Positions 14,241 through 22,014 of a stretch of DNA of 33,211 nt are shown one piece after another. The notes beneath the pieces were generated by a model. It was not told the origin of the DNA and did not search any database. It saw only the letters and a program-made list of their open reading frames with translations. Position 1 is the first letter of the stretch, and each line of letters begins with the position of its first letter. Location: positions 1 through 33,211 of the forward strand of contig NZ_AOLW01000021.1 of assembly GCF_000336615.1 (NCBI RefSeq), read 5' to 3'. Source of the DNA: Haloarcula amylolytica JCM 13557 (GTDB lineage: Archaea > Halobacteriota > Halobacteria > Halobacteriales > Haloarculaceae). The position numbers and the translations under genes were made by a program.

Positions 14241-14405
14241 CTACTGCGACAGACCAGGTGCTTCCTGGCTCGAGATGTCACGCAGGCTCATCCGATGGCC
14301 GCTGGATGAAGCGTGTGCGTCCCGCTGGCCCTCCGCAACCGACGAGTCTTCGTACAGTCCCTCGAACGCACACTCATGGCAGACGACGTGGTAGCTCCCA
14401 GCCAT
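14241..14405 (-). CDS. 54-residue zinc-finger microprotein (C2H2-like)
   Basis: This short gene is easily missed. It reads MAGSYHVVCHECAFEGLYED and continues to a conserved-looking HASSSGHRM. Cys9, Cys12, His31 and His37 give C-x2-C-x18-H-x5-H, a plausible single zinc site. I recall many haloarchaeal microproteins of the form VVCxEC...GH, whose roles are mostly unknown although some affect biofilm and stress. The start is supported by a TATA-like CTTAAAATATA (minus strand, about 14424-14434) centred about 24 bases upstream, giving a leaderless message. No other start exists in frame before an upstream stop. It lies between the small membrane gene at 13792-14112 and the divergent MoaB-like gene. 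The gap 14113-14240 shows nothing. Confidence 0.75.
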   Translation of the reverse strand: MAGSYHVVCHECAFEGLYEDSSVAEGQRDAHASSSGHRMSLRDISSQEAPGLSQ

Positions 14406-14423
14406 ACATTTTGTTTCATATTG

Positions 14424-14434
14424 CTATATTTTAA
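14424..14434 (-). promoter_or_regulatory. TATA box of the zinc-finger microprotein
   Basis: CTTAAAATATA on the minus strand lies about 24 bases before the ATG at 14405, inside a markedly AT-rich divergent spacer (14406-14517). Confidence 0.5.
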
Positions 14435-14488
14435 GCCTATCGTTTTCAGATATTATATACATTACAGTCCCGCAAACGGTCGTCAGGG

Positions 14489-14496
14489 TATTTATC
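14489..14496 (+). promoter_or_regulatory. TATA box of the MoaB-like gene
   Basis: TATTTATC is centred 25 bases before the ATG at 14518, fitting a leaderless transcript and supporting that start. Confidence 0.55.
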
Positions 14497-14517
14497 CACC
14501 GCGACCGATGGAGTAGT

Positions 14518-15489
14518 ATGGTGGATTTCCAGTCCCGTGACACACGCCGGGGTCCGACTGACGGGGAAGACGACGAGACAGACGAGGGCGAGACGGGGGA
14601 CGACGAGGAATCCGCGGCGGTCGATACTGACTCCGAGGCCACCACTTCAGAGCCAACCGATGCAGCGGACACAGCGCCGGGAAGCGACGACACAGCAGCA
14701 AGTGGGGGTGACGGAACAGAGACTTCGGCGGTGGACGACAAAACGGAGGACGGTGACGGTTCCACGTCGGAGCCTGAAGCCGACAGCGCCGTCGTAGAAC
14801 GAATCGACGAGGCGGTAGAGCAAAGCAGCCATCCAGCGGCCGAAACACAGGACGCTGAAGGGACCGGCGGGGCGACCGAGCGACCCGACGAGGGACCCCA
14901 CGAAGACCCCCTTTCTGAGACACAGGCAGGCGACCCAGCGGAAAACACATCGCAGGCTGAGACGCCGCCGACAGCGGATGAACCACCAGCGCAGACAGTA
15001 TCCCAGGACGACGCGGCCCAGGAGCGGCAGGTGGCCGCCGCCGTCGTCACGGTCGGAACGGCAACAGAGGAGAGCGACCCGACAGGCGAGGCGGTAGAGA
15101 CAGCACTCGAAGCGACCGGACAGACGGTCACCGCCCGCGAGCGCCTGCGAGGGGACTACGACGGCATTCAGGGTGCCGTCGACAGACTAGTCGGGCGCGA
15201 CGACGTGGAGATCGTCGTCACCGCGGGGGGCCTCGGCGTCGCCCCGTCGGCGCAGACGCTCGAAGCAGTCCACCCACTGTTCGAAAAGGCCCTGCCGGGG
15301 TTCGAGGAAGTGTACCGGAGCCTCCTCTTCGAACAGCAGGGAACCGGTGTCATCGCCGTCCGTGCGACTGCCGGGATCGCTGGAGAGACGCCGGTGTTCT
15401 GCCTGCCCGCGGACCCAGCGGCGGCCCGTGTCGCTATCGACGAGATCATCGCGGCGGAAGCCCCGGCCCTCGTCGCTGAACTGTCCTGA
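14518..15489 (+). CDS. MoaB/MogA-like domain protein with a long acidic N-terminal region
   Basis: The 323-residue protein has two unlike halves. Residues 1-165 are acidic, low-complexity and probably disordered (many DE, T and S, few hydrophobics). Residues about 166-322 form a MoaB/MogA-type domain, with VAAAVVTVG as first strand, DDVEIVVTAGGLGVAPSAQT (206-225) where the molybdopterin loop normally has TGGTG, then PLFEKALPGFEEVYRSLLFE and VFCLPADPAAARVAIDEII. Real MoaB/Mog enzymes adenylylate molybdopterin in cofactor synthesis. The altered TGGTG loop makes me doubt the same activity. No other Mo-cofactor gene lies in the window. The start at 14518 is supported by a TATA box 25 bases upstream. 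Confidence 0.8.
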   Translation: MVDFQSRDTRRGPTDGEDDETDEGETGDDEESAAVDTDSEATTSEPTDAADTAPGSDDTAASGGDGTETSAVDDKTEDGDGSTSEPEADSAVVERIDEAVEQSSHPAAETQDAEGTGGATERPDEGPHEDPLSETQAGDPAENTSQAETPPTADEPPAQTVSQDDAAQERQVAAAVVTVGTATEESDPTGEAVETALEATGQTVTARERLRGDYDGIQGAVDRLVGRDDVEIVVTAGGLGVAPSAQTLEAVHPLFEKALPGFEEVYRSLLFEQQGTGVIAVRATAGIAGETPVFCLPADPAAARVAIDEIIAAEAPALVAELS

Positions 15490-15621
15490 GCCGACTCGGC
15501 GGACTCGCGGTATCAGTCTTGTGTCCGTTTAGCCGGCTTAACGTGATATTTGCCGATTCGTCTCGGGTCGCCGATTTTCCCCAATCCCAACCGGCTGTTC
15601 TCCCGAATATCTGCCGTTTAA

Positions 15622-15644
15622 ACGTTTCAATCGCGGTGAAACGT
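15622..15644. promoter_or_regulatory. Inverted repeat ACGTTTCA-N7-TGAAACGT, candidate operator
   Basis: Perfect 8-base arms are separated by ATCGCGG, in the gap between the MoaB-like and beta-propeller genes and about 52 bases before the ATG at 15696. There is no T-run after it, so an operator is more likely than a terminator. The rest of 15490-15695 contains no gene that I can support. Confidence 0.5.
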
Positions 15645-15695
15645 CGTTAACCGCGGCCCCCATTGAAGTGGAGACAGTCCACAGGGTCGGATGTC

Positions 15696-16661
15696 ATGTC
15701 CGATCGCAACGCGACACGACGCGGCGTGCTCACGGGTATCGGCGCGACAGCTGCAGCTGCACTGGGTGGGGCGGCCATCTCCGGGATGGCTGTGGCGGCC
15801 GGTCCCTGGGAGTCCGTCGAATCCCCGACCGGGAACACCCTCCACGACGTCGAATACACGGCCACCGGCGCGTACGCGGTGGCGGGTGGCGGTATCGTCC
15901 TCGAACGGACCAGCAGGGGCTGGCAGAAGGTCGTCGGCGGTGGCCCGACCGGCAACGGGAACAGCCTCTACGGGGCCGACGTAACCGACGACGGCAAGGC
16001 CCTCTGGTTCGTCGGTGCCTCGGGCGCTATCGGCGAATACGACGTCGAGTCGGGCGTGGTCACCGACCACAGCGCCCCGATGGACGTGACCAACAACTTC
16101 AACGACGTGTCCGTGACCGGCACGGCCGGCGAAGCGAACGTCTACGTGGCCGGCGACTCCGGCAAGATGTACTACAGCTTCGAGAACGGCGCGAGCGAGA
16201 CGTGGGACTACACCACGCCCGGCTCCGGGTCGGCGATCAACGCCGTCGACTTCCACGGCGTGCGCTCGGGCCACATCGTCGACGGGAACAAGAGCGTCTT
16301 CGCCACCGACGACGGCTCGACGTGGAACAAGGTCGGCCTCGCCGACGCCAACGTCAACTTCTACGGCGTCGACTCCGACGGTCCGGACGACGTGTGGGTG
16401 TCCGGCGGCGGTGGGATGATTTTCCACTGGAACGGCTCCGAATGGACGCCGACCGACACGGGCGACGCCGGCCTTCGAGATATCGAGGTCACTGACGACG
16501 ACAGCGCCGGCTACACCGTCGGTGGCGGCGGCAAGGTGTACGCCCTCGGCGGTGGCGACTGGACCCAGGAGGAGACGCCCGCCGGCGAGAACCTGACGGC
16601 CGTCGTCCGCGGCGGCACGGATATCGCAGTCGGTTCGGGCGGGACCATTCTCGAAAAGTGA
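15696..16661 (+). CDS. Tat-exported beta-propeller protein (BNR/Ycf48-like repeats)
   Basis: The 321-residue protein starts with a Tat signal (NATRRGVLTGIGATAAAALG, RR at 8-9, Ala-rich core, likely cut near AVAAG at 33-37). The mature part is made of repeated short units such as LHDVEYTATGAYAVAGGGIV, SLYGADVTDDGKALWFVGAS, INAVDFHGVRSGHIVDGNKS and FYGVDSDGPDDVWVSGGGGM, about 45 residues each and rich in GGGG turns. This fits a six- or seven-bladed propeller of the BNR/Ycf48-like type. Such proteins bind partners or ligands at the cell surface; no catalytic residues are evident. The ATG at 15696 places the Tat motif at the usual distance from the start; an upstream ATG at 15663 would bury it. 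Its function is unknown. Confidence 0.85.
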   Translation: MSDRNATRRGVLTGIGATAAAALGGAAISGMAVAAGPWESVESPTGNTLHDVEYTATGAYAVAGGGIVLERTSRGWQKVVGGGPTGNGNSLYGADVTDDGKALWFVGASGAIGEYDVESGVVTDHSAPMDVTNNFNDVSVTGTAGEANVYVAGDSGKMYYSFENGASETWDYTTPGSGSAINAVDFHGVRSGHIVDGNKSVFATDDGSTWNKVGLADANVNFYGVDSDGPDDVWVSGGGGMIFHWNGSEWTPTDTGDAGLRDIEVTDDDSAGYTVGGGGKVYALGGGDWTQEETPAGENLTAVVRGGTDIAVGSGGTILEK

Positions 16662-16743
16662 CGACGACGCAGTAGCGCTGGCCGGCTCGGGACAGCGGCG
16701 CGTCGGAGCCACGACTTTTCACCGGCCCCCTCCAACACCCTGC

Positions 16744-17568
16744 ATGGACGACATTCAGGTCCAGGGTACGTCGGTCCCCGCACTCGGCCTCGGGACGTGG
16801 CAGCTCACCGGCCAGTCCTGCCGTGAAACCGTCGAAACGGCTCTGGATATGGGCTATCGCCACATCGACACCGCGCAGGCGTACGGCAACGAGCGGCAGG
16901 TCGGACTGGGGATGGACGCCGCCGCGGTCGACCGCGAGGACGTGTTTTTGACGACGAAGCTCGACGGCTCCAATCGCGACGAGCGGAGCGTCCGACGGTC
17001 GACGCGGGAGAGCCTGAACAAACTGGGAACGGACTACCTCGACCTCCTGCTCATCCACTGGCCGAACACGCCGTGGATGGCATCCCTGTCGGAGACGCTC
17101 GGGGCGATGAACGACCTCGTCGAGGAGGGGCTGGTCCGGCACATCGGCGTCAGCAACTTCTCGCCGTCGCTGCTGGACAAGGCGCGGGACATCTCATCGG
17201 CTCCGATTTTCACCGACCAGGTGCAGTACCACCCCTACTGGGACCAGCGGAAACTGCTGGACTACTGTCGCATCCACGACGTGCTCCTGACTGCCTACAG
17301 CCCCCTCGCCCGCGGCGGCGTCCTCGACGACCCCGCGCTCGTTCAGATCGGCAACAAGTACGGAAAATCTCCGGCGCAGGTTGCGCTTCGGTGGCTGGTC
17401 CAGCAGGAGGGCGTGGCAGCGATTCCGAAAGCGTCCAGCCGCGACCACCTCGAAGCGAACATGGCGGTCTTCGATTTCGAACTCACCGACGCGGAGATGG
17501 AGCGGATCCGGGACCCGTCGAAGGTGAAGACTGGCGTGCAATTCGTCCGGTCGCAGTTGCCGTTCTGA
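16744..17568 (+). CDS. Aldo/keto reductase
   Basis: The 274-residue TIM-barrel protein reduces aldehydes or ketones with NAD(P)H. The catalytic tetrad is visible as Asp42 and Tyr47 (HIDTAQAYGNE), Lys72 (TTKLDG) and His105 (LLLIHWPN). Further family marks are IGVSNFSP, DQVQYHPYWDQ, TAYSPLARGG and IPKASSRDHLEAN near the cofactor site. The length and the motif set match prokaryotic AKR5-type reductases such as 2,5-diketo-D-gluconate reductase, but the substrate cannot be told. The spacer before it (16662-16743) is short and without features. It is followed by an AT-rich gap, so it is likely monocistronic. Confidence 0.93.
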   Translation: MDDIQVQGTSVPALGLGTWQLTGQSCRETVETALDMGYRHIDTAQAYGNERQVGLGMDAAAVDREDVFLTTKLDGSNRDERSVRRSTRESLNKLGTDYLDLLLIHWPNTPWMASLSETLGAMNDLVEEGLVRHIGVSNFSPSLLDKARDISSAPIFTDQVQYHPYWDQRKLLDYCRIHDVLLTAYSPLARGGVLDDPALVQIGNKYGKSPAQVALRWLVQQEGVAAIPKASSRDHLEANMAVFDFELTDAEMERIRDPSKVKTGVQFVRSQLPF

Positions 17569-17583
17569 GCGGGAGCAGCGCCG

Positions 17584-17626
17584 TCCGATATCGACTTAAA
17601 GTTTCCGTATATGGATTGATATCGGA
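17584..17626. repeat. 9-base inverted repeat TCCGATATC ... GATATCGGA after the aldo/keto reductase
   Basis: The arms at 17584-17592 and 17618-17626 are perfect complements around a 25-base AT-rich spacer, starting 16 bases after the reductase stop. It could form a long hairpin at the transcript end or be a protein site; each arm contains the palindrome GATATC. Confidence 0.5.
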
Positions 17627-17742
17627 TTCTATGGAACGGACGCGAGATTTTACAGCATCTATAACATGGATTGTGGGCTTGTCCACCGCAAATATTACGA
17701 ATCGAACAACTATCATAAGCCATCTGGACGCAGTTTTCGTGT

Positions 17743-17779
17743 GGTGTGTTACCAATAAATTCCGGCGCGGGAACACACC
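17743..17779. promoter_or_regulatory. Inverted repeat GGTGTGTT ... AACACACC flanking the TATA box of the ligase gene
   Basis: Perfect 8-base arms (17743-17750 and 17772-17779) enclose a TATA-like AATAAAT (17754-17760). With the box in this position the transcript would start near 17785, so a bound dimer would cover the core promoter. The remaining part of 17569-17802 is AT-rich without a supported gene. Confidence 0.5.
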
Positions 17780-17802
17780 GCTGAATCCACAGCGAGGCCA
17801 CT

Positions 17803-18915
17803 GTGTCAGTACACGAATCCGAACCGATACGACGGAGCATCGAAGTGGAGTACTGGGTCATCGACGACGCGGGCCGGCTGGTCGAACCGGGCGCGCTCGT
17901 CGACGCAAGCCCGGAGGCGGAGCGGGAGTTCGTCGAGCCCATGCTGGAGGTCAAGACGACGCCGTGCGAGACAGCGACAGAACTGCGCGAAGAACTCCTT
18001 GACCGACTCGGAGCCGTGCTGCGGCGGGCCGACGACCTCGGGAAACGGCTCGTGCCGCTTTCGACCCCAGTCAACGCTGACGAGATTCAAGAGATTACGT
18101 GCGACCGGACCCGGATTCAAAACTGTGTCGTCGGCGACGATTTCGAGTACGTCCGCCACTGCGCCGGCACGCACATCCACGTCGCACAGCAGCCGGGGCG
18201 GGAGATCGACCAGTTGAACGCGCTGATCGCCATCGATCCCGCGCTGGCGCTCGTCTCGTCCTCGCCGTATTTCCGCGGCCGGCGGCTGGCCGACAGCGCC
18301 CGCTCGAAACTGTACCGCTGGATGGCGTACAACTCGGTGCCACACCAGGGCTGGCTGTGGTCGTATCTCGACGACACTGCAGAGTGGGACCGCCGGCTCG
18401 AACGGCGCTACGATGAGTTCGTGACCGCGGCTGTCGACGCTGGTGTCGACCGCCGGACTGTCGCGGCGAACTTCGAGCCAGAGAGCTCTATCTGGACGCC
18501 GGTCCAGCTCCGGGCCGAGTTTGGCACCGTCGAGTGGCGGTCGCCCGACGCTGCACTCCCGAGTCAGGTCCTGCAACTCGCCGACGCCGTGGCGTCTCTC
18601 ATGGACCACCTCAGGGGAACCGAGGTGCGTATCGAGGGTGAGACGGGCCGCGTTACCGACGACGAAATCGTGCTCCCCGAGTTCGATGCTGTCCTTGCGT
18701 ACGCGAACGACGCTATCCGGGACGGGGTCTCCGCCGACAGCGTTCGGTCGTATCTCGACCGGATGGGATTCGACGTGGACGCGTACGAGCCGGTCGCGCC
18801 GACGTTCGATAGGCCGGAACCGGTCACGGCTCGCGACGCTCGCGAGATTCGACTGGAACACGCCGACCGGCTTCAGGACGACGTGCGACAGGCCGCGCCG
18901 GTCGCACTCGACTAA
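17803..18915 (+). CDS. Glutamate-cysteine ligase, GCS2 family
   Basis: The 370-residue enzyme should join glutamate and cysteine with ATP to make gamma-glutamylcysteine, the main low-molecular-weight thiol of haloarchaea, in the cytoplasm. The GCS2 fold is recognised from SIEVEYWVIDD (12-22), the Glu-rich metal-binding start strand, VEPMLEVKTTPCET (45-58), THIHVAQQ (122-129) and ANFEPESSIWTPVQLRAEFG followed by TVEWRSPDAALP. No glutathione synthetase is nearby, as expected, since haloarchaea stop at gamma-glutamylcysteine. The GTG at 17803 gives the usual short N-terminus before the first strand. An inverted repeat around its TATA box suggests specific regulation, perhaps by thiol or oxidative stress, which is inference. 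Confidence 0.85.
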   Translation: MSVHESEPIRRSIEVEYWVIDDAGRLVEPGALVDASPEAEREFVEPMLEVKTTPCETATELREELLDRLGAVLRRADDLGKRLVPLSTPVNADEIQEITCDRTRIQNCVVGDDFEYVRHCAGTHIHVAQQPGREIDQLNALIAIDPALALVSSSPYFRGRRLADSARSKLYRWMAYNSVPHQGWLWSYLDDTAEWDRRLERRYDEFVTAAVDAGVDRRTVAANFEPESSIWTPVQLRAEFGTVEWRSPDAALPSQVLQLADAVASLMDHLRGTEVRIEGETGRVTDDEIVLPEFDAVLAYANDAIRDGVSADSVRSYLDRMGFDVDAYEPVAPTFDRPEPVTARDAREIRLEHADRLQDDVRQAAPVALD

Positions 18916-18984
18916 GGTCGGAGCCGGCCCGCCGAAACGGAACGGTGACCAAGGGTTTAGGAATCGCCGCTCCAACCCCGCGCT

Positions 18985-19659
18985 ATGGTAACGGCGCTCG
19001 CCAATGATATCTGGTGGTACGATCTCACGGGCGTCAACGCGACGCTCGTCGACGACGACGGAGCGCTAACGCTCGTGGACGCGGGGCTACCCTGGCACGG
19101 CAACGCGCTCATCGCCGGCCTGAACGATGCCGGCTACGAGCTCCGGGACCTGGACCGCATCCTCCTCACGCACTTCGATTTCGACCACGTCGGCGGACTG
19201 ACAGCGTTCGACGGCATCGATGTGACTATCTACGTGGGGGAGCGGGACGCGCCGCTGGTCACCGGCGAGCAGGCTCCGCCGCTGGGCACCCACAAGGGGG
19301 CGTTCCAGCGACTCGTCTCGCCGTTCCTCGACGCGCCGGACAACGACGTCGTCCCCCTCGCCGACGGCGACACCATCGGCAGTTTCACTGTCTACGATAC
19401 CCCTGGCCACACGCCGGGGCACGTCTGCTACGTCAGCGAAGACCATTCGCTTGGACTGCTGGGTGACCTCGTCCGGGAGGACAGCGGCCGCTTCGAGCCC
19501 TCGCCGTGGCTGGTGAGCTACGATACCGACGCCGTTGCTCGGAGTATCAGAGACTTCGCCGAGCGCGCACCTGACTTCGAGACCGCCGTGCCGGGCCACG
19601 GCGTCCCCTTCGAGGAAGGGGGTTCCGCGAAACTCAGTAAGCTGGCAGCGACGCTGTGA
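18985..19659 (+). CDS. Metallo-beta-lactamase-fold hydrolase
   Basis: The 224-residue protein has the MBL fold. The metal motif is HFDFDH (63-68), so the usual second His of HxHxDH is Asp65, a variant found in some family members. Other ligands are His142 or His146 in PGHTPGH, Asp161 in LLGDLV and His205 in PGHGVP. GxVDAGLPWHG near the N-terminus is typical of glyoxalase II-like and lactonase-like members. The substrate is unknown. It starts 69 bases after the ligase gene on the same strand; a role in thiol (gamma-glutamylcysteine) metabolism, as for a glyoxalase II, is possible but only inferred from position. Confidence 0.9.
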   Translation: MVTALANDIWWYDLTGVNATLVDDDGALTLVDAGLPWHGNALIAGLNDAGYELRDLDRILLTHFDFDHVGGLTAFDGIDVTIYVGERDAPLVTGEQAPPLGTHKGAFQRLVSPFLDAPDNDVVPLADGDTIGSFTVYDTPGHTPGHVCYVSEDHSLGLLGDLVREDSGRFEPSPWLVSYDTDAVARSIRDFAERAPDFETAVPGHGVPFEEGGSAKLSKLAATL

Positions 19660-19669
19660 AACGGCTGGC

Positions 19670-20638
19670 CTAGTCGCTACTGAGCCGGCCGGCCACGAAG
19701 TCTTGGCCGCCCAGCCCGACCGCCAGCGCGAACCCGATCCCGACGGGGAACACGACCGCGAGCAACAACACGGCGAGCAGCAGCGAGTCGACGCCCGCGA
19801 GGTTGAGCGCGATAACGGCGGTAAACAGGTAGACGAGCGCCTGCAGCGTTCCCGAGAGGAGCGGCTTCGAGACCCACTCTTCGGCTGCATCGACCGACGT
19901 GATCACGTCGGCGACGTGGTCGGCGACCAGTGCCCCCAGGACGAGGACGACGAGGGCACCGACCAGGGTCGGCGCGTAGGTCAGCCCATCACGGAGCAGG
20001 GCCGCGACGGGAGCGATAGTGAGCGTCGCCGCAGCGACGTAGACGGCCGCCGCGTAGACGTAGTACTCGACGACTAGACCAGCCACTCTGCTAACGGTGC
20101 CGCTGTCAGCGTCGAGCAGTTGTCCGAGGTGCGTTTCCGGGAAGTTCTCCGTGAGACCGGGCCGGGAGACGAGGCCGGGGACGAGCGTGCCCAGCAGTCG
20201 GCCGAGACCGAACCCGACGACCAGGAACACTGCGGCGGCGACGATGTTCGGAACGTACCCGAACAGCGTCGCGGCGAGCGTCCGGAGCTCGCTGATGTTC
20301 AGCGTTCTGACCGCCGCAACAACAGCGACAAGATAGACGAGATATCGGGCGAGCAGACCTGCTGCGGACGCGACCGGGTCCGACTCCGCTGTGACGGCCG
20401 ACACCGGCGTTTCCTCGGCGCGGTCGTCGAGCCCGCGTTCGAGCGTCCAGTCGTACACCGCGCCGTCGAGGTACTCGCCGACCCCGTAGCCGATGGCAAG
20501 GATGACTGCCGCAATCAGTATCGTCCCGACGGCCGATACGCCGTCGGCGACGAGGGTTGTCAGGAATTCGACGATTCGGTCAGCGACGTTCGCTTGCAGC
20601 AACAGCGGTCGTTCCGTGACGGCCTGAATCGCTAGCAT
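19670..20638 (-). CDS. MscS-like transmembrane protein (conserved TM-helix family)
   Basis: This 322-residue membrane protein has about seven or eight hydrophobic segments. They include VGTILIAAVILAIGYGVGEY (about 37-56), VPNIVAAAVFLVVGFGLGRL (about 128-147), TLVGALVVLVLGALVADHVA and the C-terminal VVFPVGIGFALAVGLGGQDF (about 295-314). Two parts share the PNIV/PTLV followed by Gly-rich helix pattern of the conserved TM-helix repeat found in MscS relatives, but there is no soluble MscS beta domain after the last GLGGQDF helix. It is thus a channel-like protein of uncertain gating. It is convergent with the hydrolase gene, with 10 bases between stops. Confidence 0.85.
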   Translation of the reverse strand: MLAIQAVTERPLLLQANVADRIVEFLTTLVADGVSAVGTILIAAVILAIGYGVGEYLDGAVYDWTLERGLDDRAEETPVSAVTAESDPVASAAGLLARYLVYLVAVVAAVRTLNISELRTLAATLFGYVPNIVAAAVFLVVGFGLGRLLGTLVPGLVSRPGLTENFPETHLGQLLDADSGTVSRVAGLVVEYYVYAAAVYVAAATLTIAPVAALLRDGLTYAPTLVGALVVLVLGALVADHVADVITSVDAAEEWVSKPLLSGTLQALVYLFTAVIALNLAGVDSLLLAVLLLAVVFPVGIGFALAVGLGGQDFVAGRLSSD

Positions 20639-20788
20639 AGGTGTATCCAGTAGTTACTCTCTTAATCTATCTATTAAATCCGTCGAAGAATGTGTTAAAT
20701 TATGCTCCTTCAACAGCAAGAGGGTGCGGCCGGACCGACTGTTGGTACTGCTGGGCGGACACCATAGACACGAAAAGACCGGGCGAGC

Positions 20789-21100
20789 CTACAGTTCCTC
20801 GGCGACCGCCTCAACGCCGAGCAGGTCCGGGTCGACGACGAGGTCGGTCTGTCGGCTGGCGAAGTCCGGCAGGGAGCCCGCCGCGTAGACGACGACCCGG
20901 AGGTCGGGGGCGAGGTCCTTGGCGACGGCGATGGAGGTCGCCTGCGACATCTCGGTCAGCAGGTACACGTCGGCCTCGTGGATGCCGGCCTCCTCCAGCC
21001 CGGGACGGTTGCCAACGTCGGCGACCGACACCGTGTGGCCTTCGGCTTCGAGCGCGTCCGTGAGCGCGTTCGGGTCCGTGCCGACGAGAACGACCTTCAT
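20789..21100 (-). CDS. Small Rossmann-like protein linked to GMP synthase (DUF7126-like)
   Basis: The 103-residue protein starts [20 protein letters not shown], a beta strand and glycine turn of Rossmann type, and continues with [20 protein letters not shown] and [20 protein letters not shown]. It resembles the N-terminal domain of TrkA or dinucleotide-binding proteins but lacks GxGxxG. I associate it with the haloarchaeal DUF7126 family found beside guaA, of unknown role. The ATG overlaps the guaA stop as ATGA. The frame is open further upstream, but those residues overlap guaA, so the ATG at 21100 is clear. The overlap suggests a partner of GMP synthase or of nucleotide metabolism. The gap 20639-20788 downstream is AT-rich and empty. 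Confidence 0.8.
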   Translation of the reverse strand: MKVVLVGTDPNALTDALEAEGHTVSVADVGNRPGLEEAGIHEADVYLLTEMSQATSIAVAKDLAPDLRVVVYAAGSLPDFASRQTDLVVDPDLLGVEAVAEEL

Positions 21101-22014
21101 TCGTACTCGATGGTCGCGGGCGGTTTGTGGGTCACGTCGTAGACGACGCGGGCGACGTTCTCGTGCGCCCCGGTGATACGCGACTGGATGCGCTGGAGCG
21201 TGTCCCAGTCGAGTTCCTGTGCGCGGGCGGTCATCCCGTCCCGGCTCTCGACGGAACGGACGGCGACGACCCAGCCGTGGACGCGGTTGTCGCCCTTGAC
21301 GCCCGTCGCTTTGCCGATGACAGCGGCGAGCGCCTGCCACGGTTCGTACTCCTCCAGTTCCTCTTCGACGACGTGGTTGGCCTCGCGGGCCACCTCCAGT
21401 TTCTCCTCGGTGACTTCGCCGATGATGCGGACGGCGAGGCCGGGGCCGGGGAACGGCATCCGCTCGGAGATGATCTCTTCGAGGTCGAGCGCGCGGGCCA
21501 CCTCACGAACCTCGTCCTTGTAGAGGTCCCGCATCGGCTCGACGATGCCCTCGAAGTCGACGACCTCGGGGAGGCCGCCAACGTTGTGGTGGGACTTGAT
21601 GGTCCCCTCGCTCTCGATACGGTCGGGGTAGATGGTCCCCTGAACGAGGTAATCAGCGTCGACGTCTTTGGCGACCGTCTCGAACTCCCGGATGAACTGC
21701 TCGCCGATGATGTGGCGCTTCTCCTCGGGGTCGGTCTCGTCGCCGAGCGCGTCGAGGAAGCGGTCCTGCGCGTCCACGATCCGCAGCGAGTCCATGTAGC
21801 TGAACGTCTCGCGGATCTGGTCGGTCTCGCCTTTCCGCATCAGCCCGGTGTCGACGTAGACGGGGGTAAGCTGGTCACCGATGGCCTCGTAGGCCAGGGC
21901 GGCGGCCGTCGAGGAGTCGACGCCGCCCGACAGTGCGATGACGGCGTTCTTGTCGCCGATCTCGTCGGCGATTTCGGCTTTCGCGTCGGCGATGAACTCG
22001 TCGACGTTCACCAT
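21097..22014 (-). CDS. guaA: GMP synthase, ATP-pyrophosphatase subunit B (GuaA-B)
   Basis: The 305-residue subunit converts XMP to GMP with ATP and ammonia supplied by a separate glutamine amidotransferase subunit, as in many archaea. The P-loop of ATP-PPases is [12 protein letters not shown] (27-38). [13 protein letters not shown] (about 185-197) and the C-terminal [10 protein letters not shown] are strongly conserved in GuaA. The amidotransferase domain is absent here and not elsewhere in the window. It overlaps pyrG upstream and the small gene downstream by 4 bases each (ATGA), so translation is coupled within one operon for CTP and GMP synthesis. Confidence 0.95.
   Translation of the reverse strand: MVNVDEFIADAKAEIADEIGDKNAVIALSGGVDSSTAAALAYEAIGDQLTPVYVDTGLMRKGETDQIRETFSYMDSLRIVDAQDRFLDALGDETDPEEKRHIIGEQFIREFETVAKDVDADYLVQGTIYPDRIESEGTIKSHHNVGGLPEVVDFEGIVEPMRDLYKDEVREVARALDLEEIISERMPFPGPGLAVRIIGEVTEEKLEVAREANHVVEEELEEYEPWQALAAVIGKATGVKGDNRVHGWVVAVRSVESRDGMTARAQELDWDTLQRIQSRITGAHENVARVVYDVTHKPPATIEYE

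Noticed and set aside
14144..14434. A plus-strand frame of 96 codons in the gap before the MoaB-like gene
   Set aside because: No start signal and no motif, and it overlaps the better-supported minus-strand zinc-finger gene and its promoter.
19171..19188. HFDFDH in the metallo-hydrolase as a broken metal site
   Set aside because: HxDxDH is a known variant in the family and all other ligands are present, so I do not treat it as a defect.
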